Assembly: GCA_018697195.1 (NCBI GenBank)
Contig: CM031858.1
Location: 106,425,699-106,489,698, forward strand
Direction: 5' to 3'
DNA length: 64,000 bases
DNA from: Certhia americana
Taxonomy: Eukaryota; Chordata; Aves; Passeriformes; Certhiidae
Under the pieces are notes generated by a model. It searched no databases, was not told the DNA's origin, and saw nothing but the letters and a program-made list of their open reading frames with translations. Below are positions 1-13,880 of the stretch, piece after piece. The position numbers were made by a program, and so were the translations under genes. The number at the start of each line of letters is the position of its first letter. The stretch's first letter is position 1.

Positions 1-1647
1 CCACCCTGAAGGGGGAATGTTCAACAGCAGGGTTAAGACTCAGGTGATAAGGGCTGTTTTAGCAGTAGCACATTGTTCAGGCTCTTCCATGAGTCCTGGA
101 AGGAGTGCTGAGTGCACCCATGTCCTTCAGCATGCTGAGAGGCCAGGTCCTCAGGGTCACCAAGAGCTGAGCAGGGGCAGTCACTGATGCTGCTGGGCTC
201 TCTGAGCTGTGCACATGCTGAGCAAGGCCAGCCCCACGTCGCATAGACCTGCTCTCATCACCACTGCTCTCTGCCAGCCATTTCCCTTGTCCAGGTCACA
301 GATGTTTGTGCCTCCCTCTATTACCTCCTTTGAAAATGGTGGAAGTGGGGTCATCTTCCAGGTGTTAGTTGAAGTTGGCCAGTGTTTGAGAAGTCATTGG
401 AGTATGAGAACACACAGATGGATGGACACCATAGATGCAGCAGCCTTGTTCCATTAGTACACAAGCTTTTAAAAACAAGTCCCATAGAAATTTGCTCTGG
501 CATATTTTAGGCTCTTATTATACTATTTAGTGAGCATCTCTGTCAGATAAAAAAGGTTAATATTCATCAGACAAGGAAAAGAAAACCCTTTGCTGTCAAT
601 TCTGAAGAGTAGAACAGTGGGACAGAACATGGTGTTCATGAGTACTAGGGAATTAATTAGAGATGCTAAGAGGCAGCTGTGTCTGCCAGAGCCTCAGGAC
701 TCTGCAGGTTTCAGAGTGAGGCAGGTGGACAGAGGTGAGAAGGATATACCTGGGTGGGTCCATGTTAACCCCTGTGAGGAAACCTGAGCTGGTAACACAT
801 GAAAAGTCGTGTTTGTGTTGGCTATCCTCACTGGCTGCCAATTCAAAGCTTTCTAGGTCCAGCCCTGCCATGGGAAGTGCTGTGGTTATACCACGCAGGT
901 GCTTGGCTGGTGTGCAGTCAGGAGATCAGAAGGAGCAAGTTTCAGCAGGTTTGCTTACGTGGTGGGTGCATTTCCACTACTTGATCTTTCTTTTCACCTT
1001 TTCCTTTACCAGCAAAGGCCCTGTGCAGGCAGCTGAACTGCATCTTTTCCTTAGAAGCCTGCTACACAGCTTTCGTCTGCACCGTAATAGTGTTGAAAGC
1101 ACCTTGAAATGATGAAGATTGGTAGCAGCTATGTGAGTCACTACCCCTCCAGACCATCACAAAAACATAGTTCCGTGGTAGATAAATAGGATAATGACAG
1201 ATCTTCATTTGATGATAGCTTTTGGATATGAAGTATGCTTTAGTCTGCAATTATTATGATTTTGAGAACTTTTCTGGCAGAAGATACCACTTAGCTTGGA
1301 ACAGTTCAGAACACCTAAAACACAAATAGGAGATTGCCAAGAGTGCTCTCTGAAAAGAAAGAAAACTCCAATCCTCTAGTAATTTTGTGATTTTCTTGTT
1401 TCAAAAAAATAAATATCAGGTGGACTGTCTGGAGACTCAGTAATGCAGCAAGTATGATGGAAGGTAAAGACGAGAAGCAGAACCAAATCTTGATTTATTT
1501 TCTTTAATTTTTTTTCTCTCTCTGGTTTCAGCTGCACTACTCTTGTAGTGCAAGTTCTCCACTACATGAATGAAAAGGCTGTTCTTTGTAATTTAACCTA
1601 AAAATGCAGAAGTTTGATTTTCTATGTTAGGACTTGGGTACACTGAA

Positions 1648-1732
1648 ACTTCTGTAGGCACCAGCTTGTCCCTTGAGAAGCGTGGGAAACAGATTCTATT
1701 TGCAAATGGGACAAGCTGGTGTCTACAGAAAT
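1648..1732. repeat. Long inverted repeat / hairpin, 25-bp stem
   Basis: The left arm is 1648-1672 and the right arm 1708-1732, with a 35-nt loop. The arms pair at 23 of 25 positions. In + strand RNA one of the other two is a G-U wobble (left G at 1658) and the other a C-A mismatch. Inside the loop TTG (1673-1675) can also pair with CAA (1703-1705). The roughly 85-nt size is in the range of a miRNA precursor, and the element lies in the sense orientation within intron 1. It could equally be a relic of a short inverted-repeat transposon. No family recognised. Confidence 0.8.
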
Positions 1733-2112
1733 CTGTATGCAAATATCCACAGAATTCACCCCTGAACATTTGCCAGTACCTCTGAGGGTGTACTCAACCT
1801 TTATGACAAACTCTTTTCTGGACCTGGAATTGCTGTGGATGGCTGTGGGGCTGCCATCAGATACCAGACTTAGCAACGCAGCAGGTGCAGCAAGATACAG
1901 AGCTGGCTCTTTTCACAACCCAACTGAAAAATCCCTTGCCAGTTTGCTGTGAGAAGTATTCTTTCTAGAAAATGGAAATGACATAATTTGGCATATGGAG
2001 AGTATCTGCTTGCTGGCCTGTCGTTTGCAAATAACATGCTGAGAAATTTAAGGAATGGTATTTGTTTTCATAAGAAGGGCTTTCAGAACTTTTGGGGGCT
2101 ATTTGTTTGTGG

Positions 2113-2170
2113 GGTTTTTTTGGGTTTTTGTTTGTTTGTTTGTTTGTTTTTTTGTTTTGTTTTGTTTTTT
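2113..2170 (+). repeat. T/G-rich simple repeat (TTTG)n
   Basis: A run of TTTG units with longer T and G tracts, T-rich on the sense strand. No sign of a transposon flank. Confidence 0.85.
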
Positions 2171-5100
2171 GCTGTAAGGGTAGGATAGAAAGCCTGGTAG
2201 AGCATTTAGGAGAAGAAAATTTAACGGTAGTTGGAGAAAATGTGATGTGCCAGTGGGAGACTTCTAGGACTCTTGGGATTTGCTTTTCAGGGTGCAATAT
2301 GTAGATTTAGAGAGATACATATTTAAGGAACTTCGAGGTTCCTTTACAAGGGCTACTGTGTTATGTTCGTAGCAACTGCATTCCTGTCATCAGTGCTAAA
2401 TGTATTTTCTGTTCTCATGATGTATTTCAAAGCCAGCACTGCTTTTAGAAGCAGTGTTTTAGGATGTTTGCCTAAGGAAGGCTTTCTGTTGTGGAAAATT
2501 GAGAAGTGAGTGAGAAACGATGCAAAGGCTGTCTTCTTTTCTAGAAGAATTATTTCTAAAAAAACCCAAAACAACCTTTCACCTCATCTATTAATATAAA
2601 GCACAATTGCATGTTCTTAGCAAGCAGTGGTGTTCCCCCTGTGTTGTTATCAATCAGGCTAGCAATTTTGTGAAATTGAGGTTTGGGGAAAGATTCACTC
2701 ACCACAATTGAAATATGTTTTCCCCTAATTATCTTAGATGACAGAGGAAGGTATGTCCTCTCTGACAAGGCATCCTGAAAAGGCTGGGCTGTATGTTTAC
2801 ATATATATAAACTGCTCAGTTAAATCAGTGCCAGTGTATGATGTTTTGCTAGTAAGTAAATCTCTGCAATATCAGGGATTTAACTCTATAGTACAGGTGG
2901 GATTATGAAATAGAAAGCTAGAGGAGTTTATCATAATTTTTCAGTCAACAATGGATTGCATTTTGGTGCTCCTAGAGTTAATCATATTCCCAAGGTAAAT
3001 ATGATTAAGTTTTCAAATCTACATGTTGTCAAAGCAAATCAGACATCAGTGCATCAGTTTATAGGTAAAGGCATTTGAAAGAAGCATAAATTTTCCTTCA
3101 AAGAAAAAAAATATCCTTTTATTGTGTAACAGGAAAAATCTGTAAGATGACATTAAGATGACTTCTTTCTGCCCATGTAGCTGTAGCTGAGCTGTATAAA
3201 ACAAACAGGGATGGAGCTCTTAAGCTTGCTTTTCCCTTTCTCTGGGCTTTGGGTAGGATGCTGGGCACCAGGAATTCATCAGTACCACTGGGTTAGCAGC
3301 ATGCTTGCACTAAGCTGTTTTTTTTTTCTGCCATCCCTGTGCTGTTTGCTGTGTGTGACTTCACCCACGACTGTGCAGGTCATACCTGCAGATTGTTTGT
3401 GTACACAAGGGACAGATAGTGGGATGTGGCGGTGGTGCCAGTGCAGCCTCAGTAGGTACCAACTACAGGCACCATTGCTGTCCTTGTTGTTTGTGCCTTC
3501 TGCAGTGTGGGAAGGCTGGTGGCAGGTTTCTCTCTATCGTCTTCCCTCTATGGGGTATCATTTCCTTTCCCATTCCAAGAGGAAGAAAGAGCCACTGCAA
3601 GTGGCTAATAGAGATAGTAACTCCCAGGTAGGTCTGCCACAGTGGAAGTGCAGGGAGATGTCCCAGCCCCCCAACAAGGTTGGATGACACAGACATTTAT
3701 ATACCAAAAAGGGGAGAGGAGAAAGCAAGAGACCCTGAGCTCAGCTCTCTCCCTTTTTGACAGGAGGGGTACGTGCTGGCACAGTGGCATGGATTTAGTT
3801 TCATCCCAATTGAAGGGTTTCCTGGGTGTTGCTGGAGAAGGGGACAGCAAAGCCGCACTGCCCCAAGGAGATGGGATGCCTTTGGCACTCAGGGAGGACC
3901 ACCATGGCAGCTGGAGGGTTGTCTGGTTTCATGCAGTACCCCCAGCACATGTAGGGATGCAGAAAGGAGGTGAATGTCACATGAGGCCCTTTGCCTTCAG
4001 ACCTGCTTGGATCACATCCATACATTGGCGTATGTGCAAATGCAGCCCATACCTACAGTTCATAAAGCTCTCTTTGCTCCCTGTTCACAAGGAACCTGCA
4101 CTCCCCACCCCACTGTACTCAGCCTGTGTGAAGGGTGTAGCATAAAGCAGAAGCTAAATGTCAGCTGTGGTCTGAAATGTGTCTTGAAAATATCTTTCTG
4201 GGTTTTTAACTCGCCAACTTTACTCCTTGTGTTTTGTCAAACTTTTATTTTACTGTTGCTTCTGCTCCTCTGTTAGTACCTACAAATCCAACATAAAAGG
4301 AGATGAGTTTCCTCCTCTTCCAGTCAAGGTTGCAATCTGCTACACCCAGACAAACGCAGGGTGACAGAAGTACTGCCCACATGTCCATGGGGCGTGGTGG
4401 ATGTGCACAGCAGGGAGTGAAGTCCTCACTAGGTGACAGCTACCTGAAAAATGAAGACACCCATCTTGATACCTGGGATGTGGGTGCAGTTGAGGAGGTT
4501 TGATGGTTACAAGCATGCTCTGCAGTCCCCTGAATTTAGCTAAGTGAATGATACCATTCCTGACTGCAAAACGTGGAAATGTTTTTTGGATAATAGGAAG
4601 AGAGGCAAAACAGCTTTCAGGTGCTACAGTGCAAAGTGCAGTTTGATCGCTTAGGCAGGTGAGTCGTGCAGGTGCCTGCATCAGGTTATGTAAAAAGGCG
4701 TGGAAAGCTCTCTGTCTTCTATTAATAGCCTTGGAAGTGTGGCCTTTAAAGCACAAAGGGTTGTGTTTGCATTTTTTAAAATGGAGTTCATGTAACCCTC
4801 TTTCTTCTTAAGGAGGTTGTGGAACCTCCTTAATTTTCCTAAAGTAAAACTGGGTTTGATTTTTCATTGGTGGTGTTCACTGCTTTGTAAGATCCCATCT
4901 TTTAGCATAAACTAATCCAGAAGAAGTGGCAGCTCAGAGGTGGTTGCTTAAAAAGGCAGAATTATTTACAGCAGAACGCAAAGTGCCACTGTCAAGTACC
5001 TCCGTTGTGACCTTTGAGATTTGTCTGGAAAATCGGTATTTTTCCATGTGCATGACTTGCTTCAAGAAAAAATACTCTTCTAGTTTAGAAGGCACTCCTT

Positions 5101-6056
5101 CAAGTACTGCAGAACTCCAGAGCAGCCTTGCAAGTAACAAGTGTCTGCACACATTTGTTTTAAGGAATTTAAGATTTTATTGTCCGAGGCTTTTTGCTTC
5201 TGTTTGCTTTAAAGAGATTGTTAGAAATACTCATTTCTTGTTTGTTCGTTAGTTTCCTTATTGATGTAAGGCTATTCAAGTCAAAGGTGGTGCTAGGGTG
5301 CAACGGGAGCAACTTTGAGCAGACGCGTTTGGAAATAAAAACTGCAAATTGTTTGAATTTGCCAGAACCCTTAAACAGGCACTTTCAAGGCAGTATTTTC
5401 TGTTGCTGTCTGCACGCTCTGTGGGAAGGCTGAATAGATGATGTGAATGGAAATGTGAGGGTTTTTTTGAAGTATGTGAGCTCACAGGCTTCCTTCTCCT
5501 GGAAGATGTGGCTTGCAGCAAGAGCGAGGATGTTTTTTCCAGCAAAGTACTGGTGCTGTGCTCAGTACAAAATGCCATTGCTGCTCCATATTCCTTAGGA
5601 GCTAAGCCCCAAACCCAAAACCTGTTTAATGCAATAGGGCACTGCCAAAAGGTGTGGGTTGTAACTGGAATTCACTCCCTTGGGGAGGATGGGCTAAGGG
5701 CAAAGAGGCTGGTGTGAAAGAGTGCTTGTAAGCCACTGCCGGTTTGCAGAGATCCAGACATCTGAAAACCGAACAACCTCTGAATTAATTGCAGGTTTGC
5801 TCAGGTACAAATGAGAACAGGATTAGGCCTGTCTTTTCTATTTTAAGTGCAGAGGCAGTATTTCCAACCCTTCGAGCGATTGCATATCTTGAATATCTTA
5901 CTGGATGCAAGTTGCTTTCCTTTATCACATTAAATGAATGGGTTAGCAACAGTCGAGGGTGGCACAGTCTTTTGTGTAACTGGCACTTATCTTGCAGTCG
6001 TTGCAGTTCTTTGTTTTGTATGATTCTTCAGGAATATTTCAATGTGGTCTTGTCTG

Positions 6057-6092
6057 CTTTTTTGTTTTTGTTTGTTTTGGGGGTTTTTTTGT
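6057..6092 (+). repeat. T/G-rich low-complexity tract
   Basis: T6-G-T5-G-TTTG units followed by GGGGG and T7. It has the same style as the tract at 53640-53760 and the same sense-strand orientation. Confidence 0.8.
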
Positions 6093-9000
6093 GTCATTTT
6101 CGTATGTTAAAAGAAACTATCTTGTGAGAGGCTCTTGCCCCTCACATCTAGTTTCCCAAGATGAGGAGTTATGGTTGTGAAAACTTGACTTCACATCCCT
6201 GGTGAACTGTGGAGGGATGTGTTTTCTTTTTATTGGTCAGTTGTGGTCTCTCTGGATTTTCATTTTGTAATATGGTAGATTCTGCAAAATTGGATATTAC
6301 TTTTTTTAATTCAGTTGTTCACATTAACAGACATATTTCCTGTCTGTTTAGTGGAAAAGGTGAAACAGGAAAACCAAAATTTCAAAATTGTGTGTCACGT
6401 GTTGATGGCAGTTTGTGAGCTTGATCAGTGCAGAGGTCTGATGTCATATGCAGTTTTACCCTTTTCCAGGGCTTTTTTTAGATGTGAACATGCAGTGACT
6501 GAGAAAGCAGTGGTTTCTGTTTGTGTGGTCTGGCAAGGGGGGCTCATTTTTTTAACGAAAAGAAAATTAGGAGCCCCACTTTTATACAAAATGTAGCTGA
6601 TTTCACTTTCAGTGGAAGCAATTAAGCAAAATTTTGCCTGTGACTTGTATGTAAGTAGCTATCAAATAAGCCTTTGTGTTGTATCCCTCCAGAGATTTGG
6701 CAGGGGGAACCATACTAAGGTTTTGCACAGACAGGGAGGTCTTCTCTTGGTGCTGCTGTCTGTACCTTCTCACACTCGTGAGAACACCTTTGTGTTTCTT
6801 CCTTATCCCAGCCAGATACAAGGTGGTGTTTGGTGAGCACATCCCTTCATTTATCTGCTCTGACCCATCCAAGCACAAAGCCATTTCACTCTTTCCTCCA
6901 TGTTAGAGAAGGTCATTATTGCTCAGGTCTGAGGAGGCAAAGTGTGACAGAAGCAAAACAGTACAAGTTTTGCAGAATTTGGGGTTTTTTCCCTGCTGCT
7001 GTGGGGGCCATGGCCCTTGTGGCACTTTGTTCAACCTTCTTCCTTTGCAGAGACTTGTGGGAAGGATGGAAAATGCTGCAGATCCTTGGGCAGTCGAAGG
7101 GACAGCAACAGAAGTGCAGTTTTGGTTCCATATTTGGACAGATTGTTAAGGTCCTGCTGCTTCAAAATGAAAAATAAAGGCATATGAGTCTCCTGTTTTC
7201 CAAACAGCAGTTAGCAGATCCTGCCAGGAGAGGAAATCTTGACAGTTCTCATTGCTGCTCTGCCACAGGTAGCTGAGTGCTGCTCTGTTAGCACTTGCAT
7301 CCCTCGTTTTACTTGGTGAATTTGTGGAGATGGTTTCCTGGTATCAGGATCGAGTATCCCAACTACCGCTGCTGGTAGCGCTACTCACTGCCCCACAACA
7401 ACGCCTGTGGGGGAACCTCAGCACTGGCTGCAGACCCCATGACTGCTGCAGCCTCCTGTCACCTTCCTGCCCTGGAAAGCTTCACCACAGGCACGTTGGT
7501 GCTGACCATCGCATTACTTGACCGTCCCTTTCCTCGCTGACGTTGTCCTGGCAGTCTGCAAGGCTGTGCAGTGCCTGTTGGAGCGTGGCAAGGGGCTGGA
7601 GTTGTCACTGTGAAGGCTTTGGATGTGCTTTTCTTCAAACAATAGCTGTGTGTCTACATTATATTTGTTCTTATTAGTACAATCAAGGATGTTTATTCTG
7701 TATTCATAGCTGTATTTATTCTTTATGAGGTGCACAAATAAGTTTTTCCGGTTGCTGAAACAAAGTTTTTCCTGTCTAGAACCGCAGCAGTTCTGCTCCC
7801 AAATTTGTTTTCTGTTTTTTTTTCTTTAAAACCTTCAAAGCTTGAAGGCTTGTTGTGGTTAGGTGAAAAATTAGTTCATATATTAAAAAGAATGGAAGGA
7901 ACACTCACTTCTAGGGCCTCTTTCTCTATACCACTTCTCTCAAATGTGAATACAGAAAAGATTTTGTATGCAAGCAAGTTTAAAAGGATGCTAAAGACTT
8001 TGTCTTCATGTGTTGTTATACTCTCATCAGGATACTATTTTCTGTGTATTACCAACCCAGATATTACACTACATGTAATTTGAAAATTTTAAATTACCAG
8101 AAATACTCTACAAAAGTGTATGTTTCATGGGCTCCTACTTAAAGAAAAGAGAGAGATATTTACAGATGTACATTTACAGATTATAAAATGTAATGTCTGG
8201 GGGAGGATTACTGCTTCTTTAATTGCCTGTCTGATATCCTCCTTGGAAGATTAAGTATTTTTGGTAGGAGCTTTGTGGTCTGTACCCTGTTGGCTTAATA
8301 TCTGTCATAAAATGATGTAACTGTTACTGGCACAGGTAAAATTGAGCTTGTGTTCAGCTCCCCGGGAGGGTGTTGTGAATGGGAAACTGTTGTATATACA
8401 TAATCCCATTAGTCAATATTGTTGTTCAAAATCCCTTTTTTTTTTTTCCCTTTCTCCTCTCTCAACAAAGCTCCTAGGTCTGTGGTGAAGTGTTTTGTGA
8501 CACATTTTTGAATGGGCCTTTTGCCCTGCATTCAGTTCTTTAATGCAAGAAGCTTTATCAGGAAACAAGAATCTCTTTCTTCTCCGTCTTTGTTTTTTTC
8601 CAGCGTGGGGCTGTGATGTTGAATATGCAGACAGACACACAAGTCAGATGATCTAAGATGTGTGATATTATGAGGTTATCCATTTCACATGATTAGTATC
8701 TGTACTGGAGTTGTTTGGTCTGCATTTCATGTCTGTGCCATCTAAATATGTCTTAATCCTTTTTATAAGATAGATTTTTGTGTGTTTTAACACACCCTCA
8801 AGGCTGTTATAAAGTAAATCTTCCTTGTATTATATTTAGTGCCACCTATTGAAAGCGGCGATTTTTTAAATTAGCTTTTGTCATTGATAAAAGGCTGTAT
8901 AAAAATAGAGCCTGATCCTGCAGATACTTGAAGATATGTTTAGTCTTACTTTTCCAGGTAACTTGTTGCCTCTGGCTCATAAAGACATGGCCTAAAACAG

Positions 9001-12000
9001 TAAAATTTGAGAAATTTTGTTTGATTTGAGCATGAGCCCCATCAGCTGAGGTTTCTGCAGAAGTGCATCGTTAGTCATGCTGTTAGCACCTTCATTAAAA
9101 ATACTGAAGTGCGTGAGTTTTTACAGGCTCTGAATAATTTATTGGTATAAGTGACTTCTTTGCACTACTAGGCTGGTATATTTTAAAATCTTAGAGGGAA
9201 AGTTTGAGATGTTCTTGTAAATGAATGTGTGCAATTAGTTCTTGTAATACTGAAAGCTGAATGTAGCCTGTGAGAATACTGGGCACTAAATCTGAAGTCT
9301 GTGACAAAAAATCATTTTTATCCAAAGTGGGGTCAAAATGAGACTTTTTTCAAGGCACTTAATACTTTATGTTCTTTTTAATGTACTCAATCTAAGAAGA
9401 CATGATGAGCTGTTATCAAACTTTCCCCAGCTGGTTTTACATTTTAGGGTTTTGTTGTCTGCATAATGCTGCTTATAGAACAAAGATTTTTCTGCCTGGA
9501 AGTGCCTCTAGGTGATTTGGGGCAATTAAATGGATTAGTGGCCCCAAAGCAGAGGCTCACTGAAGCAAATATGTTCAAAATTCCAAGATTTTATTTCATA
9601 ACCCAAAATATCACCTTAAACTCAAATAGCTGCTGGGTTAAGCCAGCACAGAGGTCTGCCTCTGCTCTCAAATTACCCCACTTTTAATTTTTTCCACTTT
9701 CAGATGTACACAGCTTAATTAATTGGAGTAGGGGAGCCAGATCGATATTATCCATTTTCAGGGACTCAAACTTTATTTCTTATCTTTCTGCATAAGATTT
9801 TAATATGTTTTTTCATGATGGTTGGAAGCATTAGCAATATTTCTGAGTCACATGACCTGATAAAGGGTCCCATGTCTCCTCTCCTTCTTTGTGGCAGAGA
9901 AAGTTATTCCAGTATTTCCAGCTCCAAGGTCTTCCGGTCTGTGGTAGAGGCTTTTCAAAGTTAATGGATTATTGAGGAGAGGTGGAGGTGGTCAGTCTAA
10001 TCCCCTTGCATTCTGCCAGTTTGACAAAGTTTCTAGCTTTCAAGATAAAAAAAAAAAAAGAAAGTACCTCTAAAGAGCTACATAACAGAAGGCAGAAAAT
10101 AAGATTCATTAAGGATTCACAGAAATTCATGAATATTTAATATGTTTTAGCTTTGTTTTTGTTGTTTAAACAGAGTCACAGGTCTCTAGTGCCTTCCACT
10201 TTCAGAGAATCAGCAATGAATACTGAATGCAGTAAATGCACATGCAGAGGGCTTGTGTATACCTTTCCATGGAGATGATGCTCTCTGGAAAATGCTGGTT
10301 ATCACCGTGGAAGTGGTAACAACTGTACCCATTGCAGTGCTCCTTTTAGTGTCTGCCTTGGTCTTGCTGTCACGGGAAGATGTAGCTGCTGGGGCAGCTC
10401 AGTTACCAAAGTGTGCCCCAGGAGTGGGGAGGGCTGTCTGGGGACTTGCCTCTGCACTGGCACCTCCCAGGAGGAGCAGGAGCCAGGGTAAGGTAGATGT
10501 GAAACTGGAAAACAAGCCACAACACCCTAATCAGCAGTGTGGCTCCTGAGTTTATAGGAGGAGGTGCAGGGAAATGCCAGGGGAACCATGTATCCTTCTG
10601 GCTGCATTCCTATTCCTATTCTTGCTTCCTCCACCCATCCAGTGGTATTTGAGGTTGGGGCCTGGATGTGTGGACAGCTTTTGTTCTCTTCTCCCAGAAA
10701 CTTGTGATACTGAAGTCCATCAGGACTTTATTTCTTTTTACCATTATTTTTCAGCAAGGCAGTTGCCTCCTGTTTCAAAAACACCTTTCTTCTGTGGATG
10801 TGACCCAGGGGCACCATTGCCTGTCTCAACAAAACCAGCCAGCTGCTCTGGGGCATGCCAAATTCCCGACAGGTCGTTAACCTGTCATGAGATGGGGTGT
10901 CATCTCCTGCTGGACCAAGATGTTCAAATCCAGTTGGAGCTTTTTCTGAATTGCCTGATTGTGGTCATACCAACAGCAGTGCCTGCAGGTAGCTCACTGC
11001 CTGCTCTTGCTGAAACTTGTCCCAACAGCAGCTGCTTGCTTTGTGGTGGCTGTGGGGCTGACAGCTGCCCACAGTCCTGGCTTTGGGATATGAATCCAGC
11101 TGTGTGGTGTCTGATTAAAATCCTTGGGTGTGGTTGACCTAACAGTCTTTGACAATAACACATTTACTGACAATAGCAAAAGTACCTTGAAAACTGAGCA
11201 CTGGAACTGCAGGATTTCAGGATGGGGCAAACAGCTGCTCCTTGTACTCGTGAGCCTTATTTATAAGAATTTCTCTCGAGCTGCTGCTGTAATCTGTGAA
11301 TTGAAATAAAGTTGTACCTCCTCCCGAATATTCATGAAATTAGGCAATTCCATAGCCAGCTTCCCAGTCCATAGCATGGGAGGTTGGTGTTACTGAATTT
11401 CCTTTCAGTTCCTGATTTTTTAAGTCTGTATGATGTGCCAAATCATTTGCCCATGGAGTCAGAAGTTAGAGTGAGCATCTTTGAGATCAAGATAAATATT
11501 TTTGAAATTTAAAACTTGAAATTTAGGGTTCTGTGGAAAGTTTAATGAACATTCTGTTATGAACTGGAGTAGTTCACTGGGCTTCAAATGGGAATTAAAC
11601 TAAATGTTGGGAGTGGCAGTTGTCTTTGCACAGCATTCTGCAGCCCAGCAAGAGGTGCTGCTTCAGCTCCCCAGCAAAACTGACAGGGACAAGGTTGATG
11701 ATTTTCAAGAGTAAGTGAGGGTAAGGCATTTTTGTCCATCTTTTTCCAGGACAGAGGAAAAGAAAGTAGCTCCTGTTACACTCTGTACATGAAGTGGAGA
11801 TCAAGGCTTTCAGACGCAATACCAGGTTGGGAAGGGGAAGCAGCTGTTTCCTTCTTCCTTCCACTTTCCTCTTCACTTCCCTGTCCTCCCCCTGCAGAGA
11901 TTTGGGCTCAAGCCTTGTTTTGTGGTGAGATGTGGATTGCAAGAGTGGTTGGGGCATATGGCTTCATGTGATTTTTCCTACAGTTGCATTAAGTGCAGAG

Positions 12001-13002
12001 CTGGGGGCAGTATTCCTGAAGCCTGCTCTAGAGAGGCAGGCTGTTACAGTGTCATCCTTGTGTTGCCCTGGGAAATGAAATAAAATTTCATTGGCATAAA
12101 AAAGTGTCTCTTGACTGTTCCTGTTTAAGAATAGGATAGATAATTTGGTGTTCCCTGGTGAAACCTTGCCACCTCCAAGTGTTTTACTACTTTGCAAAAT
12201 ACTTTGAAACTTTTTTTTTCTTTTTCTGTCCTCCTCTGGCTTACCTGACAGCAGTGGCAGAATACCTCCTGCTCCTCCTCCAGTTACAGCCTGGAACTAG
12301 CAGCTGGAACAATATCTAGAGAATAAAATTGAGGGGTAATAGAGGGTAGAGAACAGCATGGCCACGCTTCATATGTTATCTGTGATGCCTAACAGAGCTT
12401 CTTTAATAGACAACAGTTCTTCTCCGCTGTCCTTGTGTTAGCAGGACACAATCCTACAAGAAAAAAAATGGATAAGTGAATATTAATGAAATCTGTCATT
12501 AATTATCACCAGAGCAGACTGTAGAGAATTGGGTTGCATTTCCAGTGGATTTAAATATAACTTTGCTTATGCAATCCTGTTAAACATTGTTGAAGTATGT
12601 CACTGAGAAAGCTCATTATATTTGCTATATAAAGATTAAGACTTTTGGGGGGAGATTAAAGTTTTAGCAGCGGTTGCCGTCTTTCTTGTGGTCACAACAG
12701 CAACCTGTTAAATGTGGAGCAGGGGGGGGAAGCTGTGGGCACAGCCAGATTTTCTGTCTGTCTGGAAGCGCAGCATTTAAAGCTGTTAAGCCAAACCAGA
12801 GGAAACTGAACTTTTTTTTCAGGAAGCAAAATTCTTCAGCAAGGGGGCATGTTCAAACAGTGGAAAATATTCTTTTGTTTTCCTGAGTATGTATCTTTTG
12901 TATCATATGTTCAGATAAATATGTATGCTTGTATGTATATAAAAAGAAAAAAAAAAATCTAAGTGAAAAACATTGGCTTTAGGAATGCTCCATTCCCCAT
13001 GA

Positions 13003-13350
13003 TGTAAATTCCCCTGTTCCTCCACCCCGCCACAAGCTGCCAGCTCAGATTTAGGGGGAGTATTGGAAGAGGGGAACTACAAAATAGGGTAGAGAGAGTT
13101 ACAAAAGAGGCCCCCTTACCCCAGGATGTATTCCAAAGCCTTTATTCCTTGAAGGGGATCCAGAGGCGAGAGAGAGATCACGTGGGGGGAGAGGGGATTT
13201 TATCACCTTTGGGGTCAGGGTCAAGTTACCTGGCTGATGGCCATAGGTCAGGAGGCAAGGGGGCAGGTAACCCAGGCCAGGTTACAGTATCTGTAGGGAG
13301 GGGCTTTGGGGGGGGAACATTCCCAAAGGGGATACAACATCGATGCAACA
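13003..13350 (-). mobile_element. Solo LTR of an endogenous retrovirus, antisense to CABLES1
   Basis: 348 bp bounded by TGT...ACA and flanked by a perfect 6-bp target duplication, CCATGA (12997-13002 and 13351-13356). Read on the minus strand it has LTR architecture: a TATA-like GATAAAATC near 13197-13205, then a polyadenylation signal AATAAA at 13141-13146, then a T-rich/GT-poor tail to the 3' end. A 6-bp duplication is typical of class II (ERVK-like, alpha/beta) elements. No internal viral coding sequence is present on either side, so this is the product of LTR-LTR recombination. Family name not assigned. Confidence 0.85.
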
Positions 13351-13789
13351 CCATGAAATAGGAGATTTTTTTGATTTTGCTGTGAATGGTGTCAAAAATC
13401 AAAGCAGAAAGTTTTGGAGCAGGGTGTATGAGGAGGTAGGGCTGCCTTGGCTGGCAGCTTTGGTGTGCTGGGGTGTGTCTGAGGGGGCTGATGTGCAGCC
13501 CTTATTCACCCCCCAGCAGTGCTTGCTCCAACAAGTCATCTGCCATTTTGAGTTAAAGCAATGTCTGCAGATCGATAGCTCTAATTAGACACAGGGCACC
13601 TGGTGTATCAGTGATTAAAAATAAGAAACATTATGACTAGTTATTGTACAACTTGCTAGAAACCATTGTATAATGATGGTACATTTGCTATCAGATTAGG
13701 TCATGAAGCAGCTTTACTGCAGCTTGGAAAATTAGGATCAAAAATAGTCCTCTGATTAAAACTTGAGCTTTTGAAAGCTCTTCAGAGAA

Positions 13790-13880
13790 GAAAGATATGC
13801 AAATGCAGATGTATGGAAGAAATTAAGCAATCTGGATATGCATAATTCTTGCATTTAAAGAGAGTAATTGATGTAACCAC
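13790..13880. promoter_or_regulatory. Candidate POU/homeodomain site cluster (intron 1)
   Basis: A consensus octamer ATGCAAAT (13797-13804), a related ATGCATAAT (13838-13846), TTGCAT and TAATTG words occur within 90 bp. Motif matches alone are weak evidence. Confidence 0.2.

Noticed and set aside
10574..11137. 187-codon open frame with a hydrophobic, signal-like N-terminus and many Cys
   Set aside because: No similarity recognised, other frames on both strands overlap it, and nothing suggests a promoter or intronless gene.
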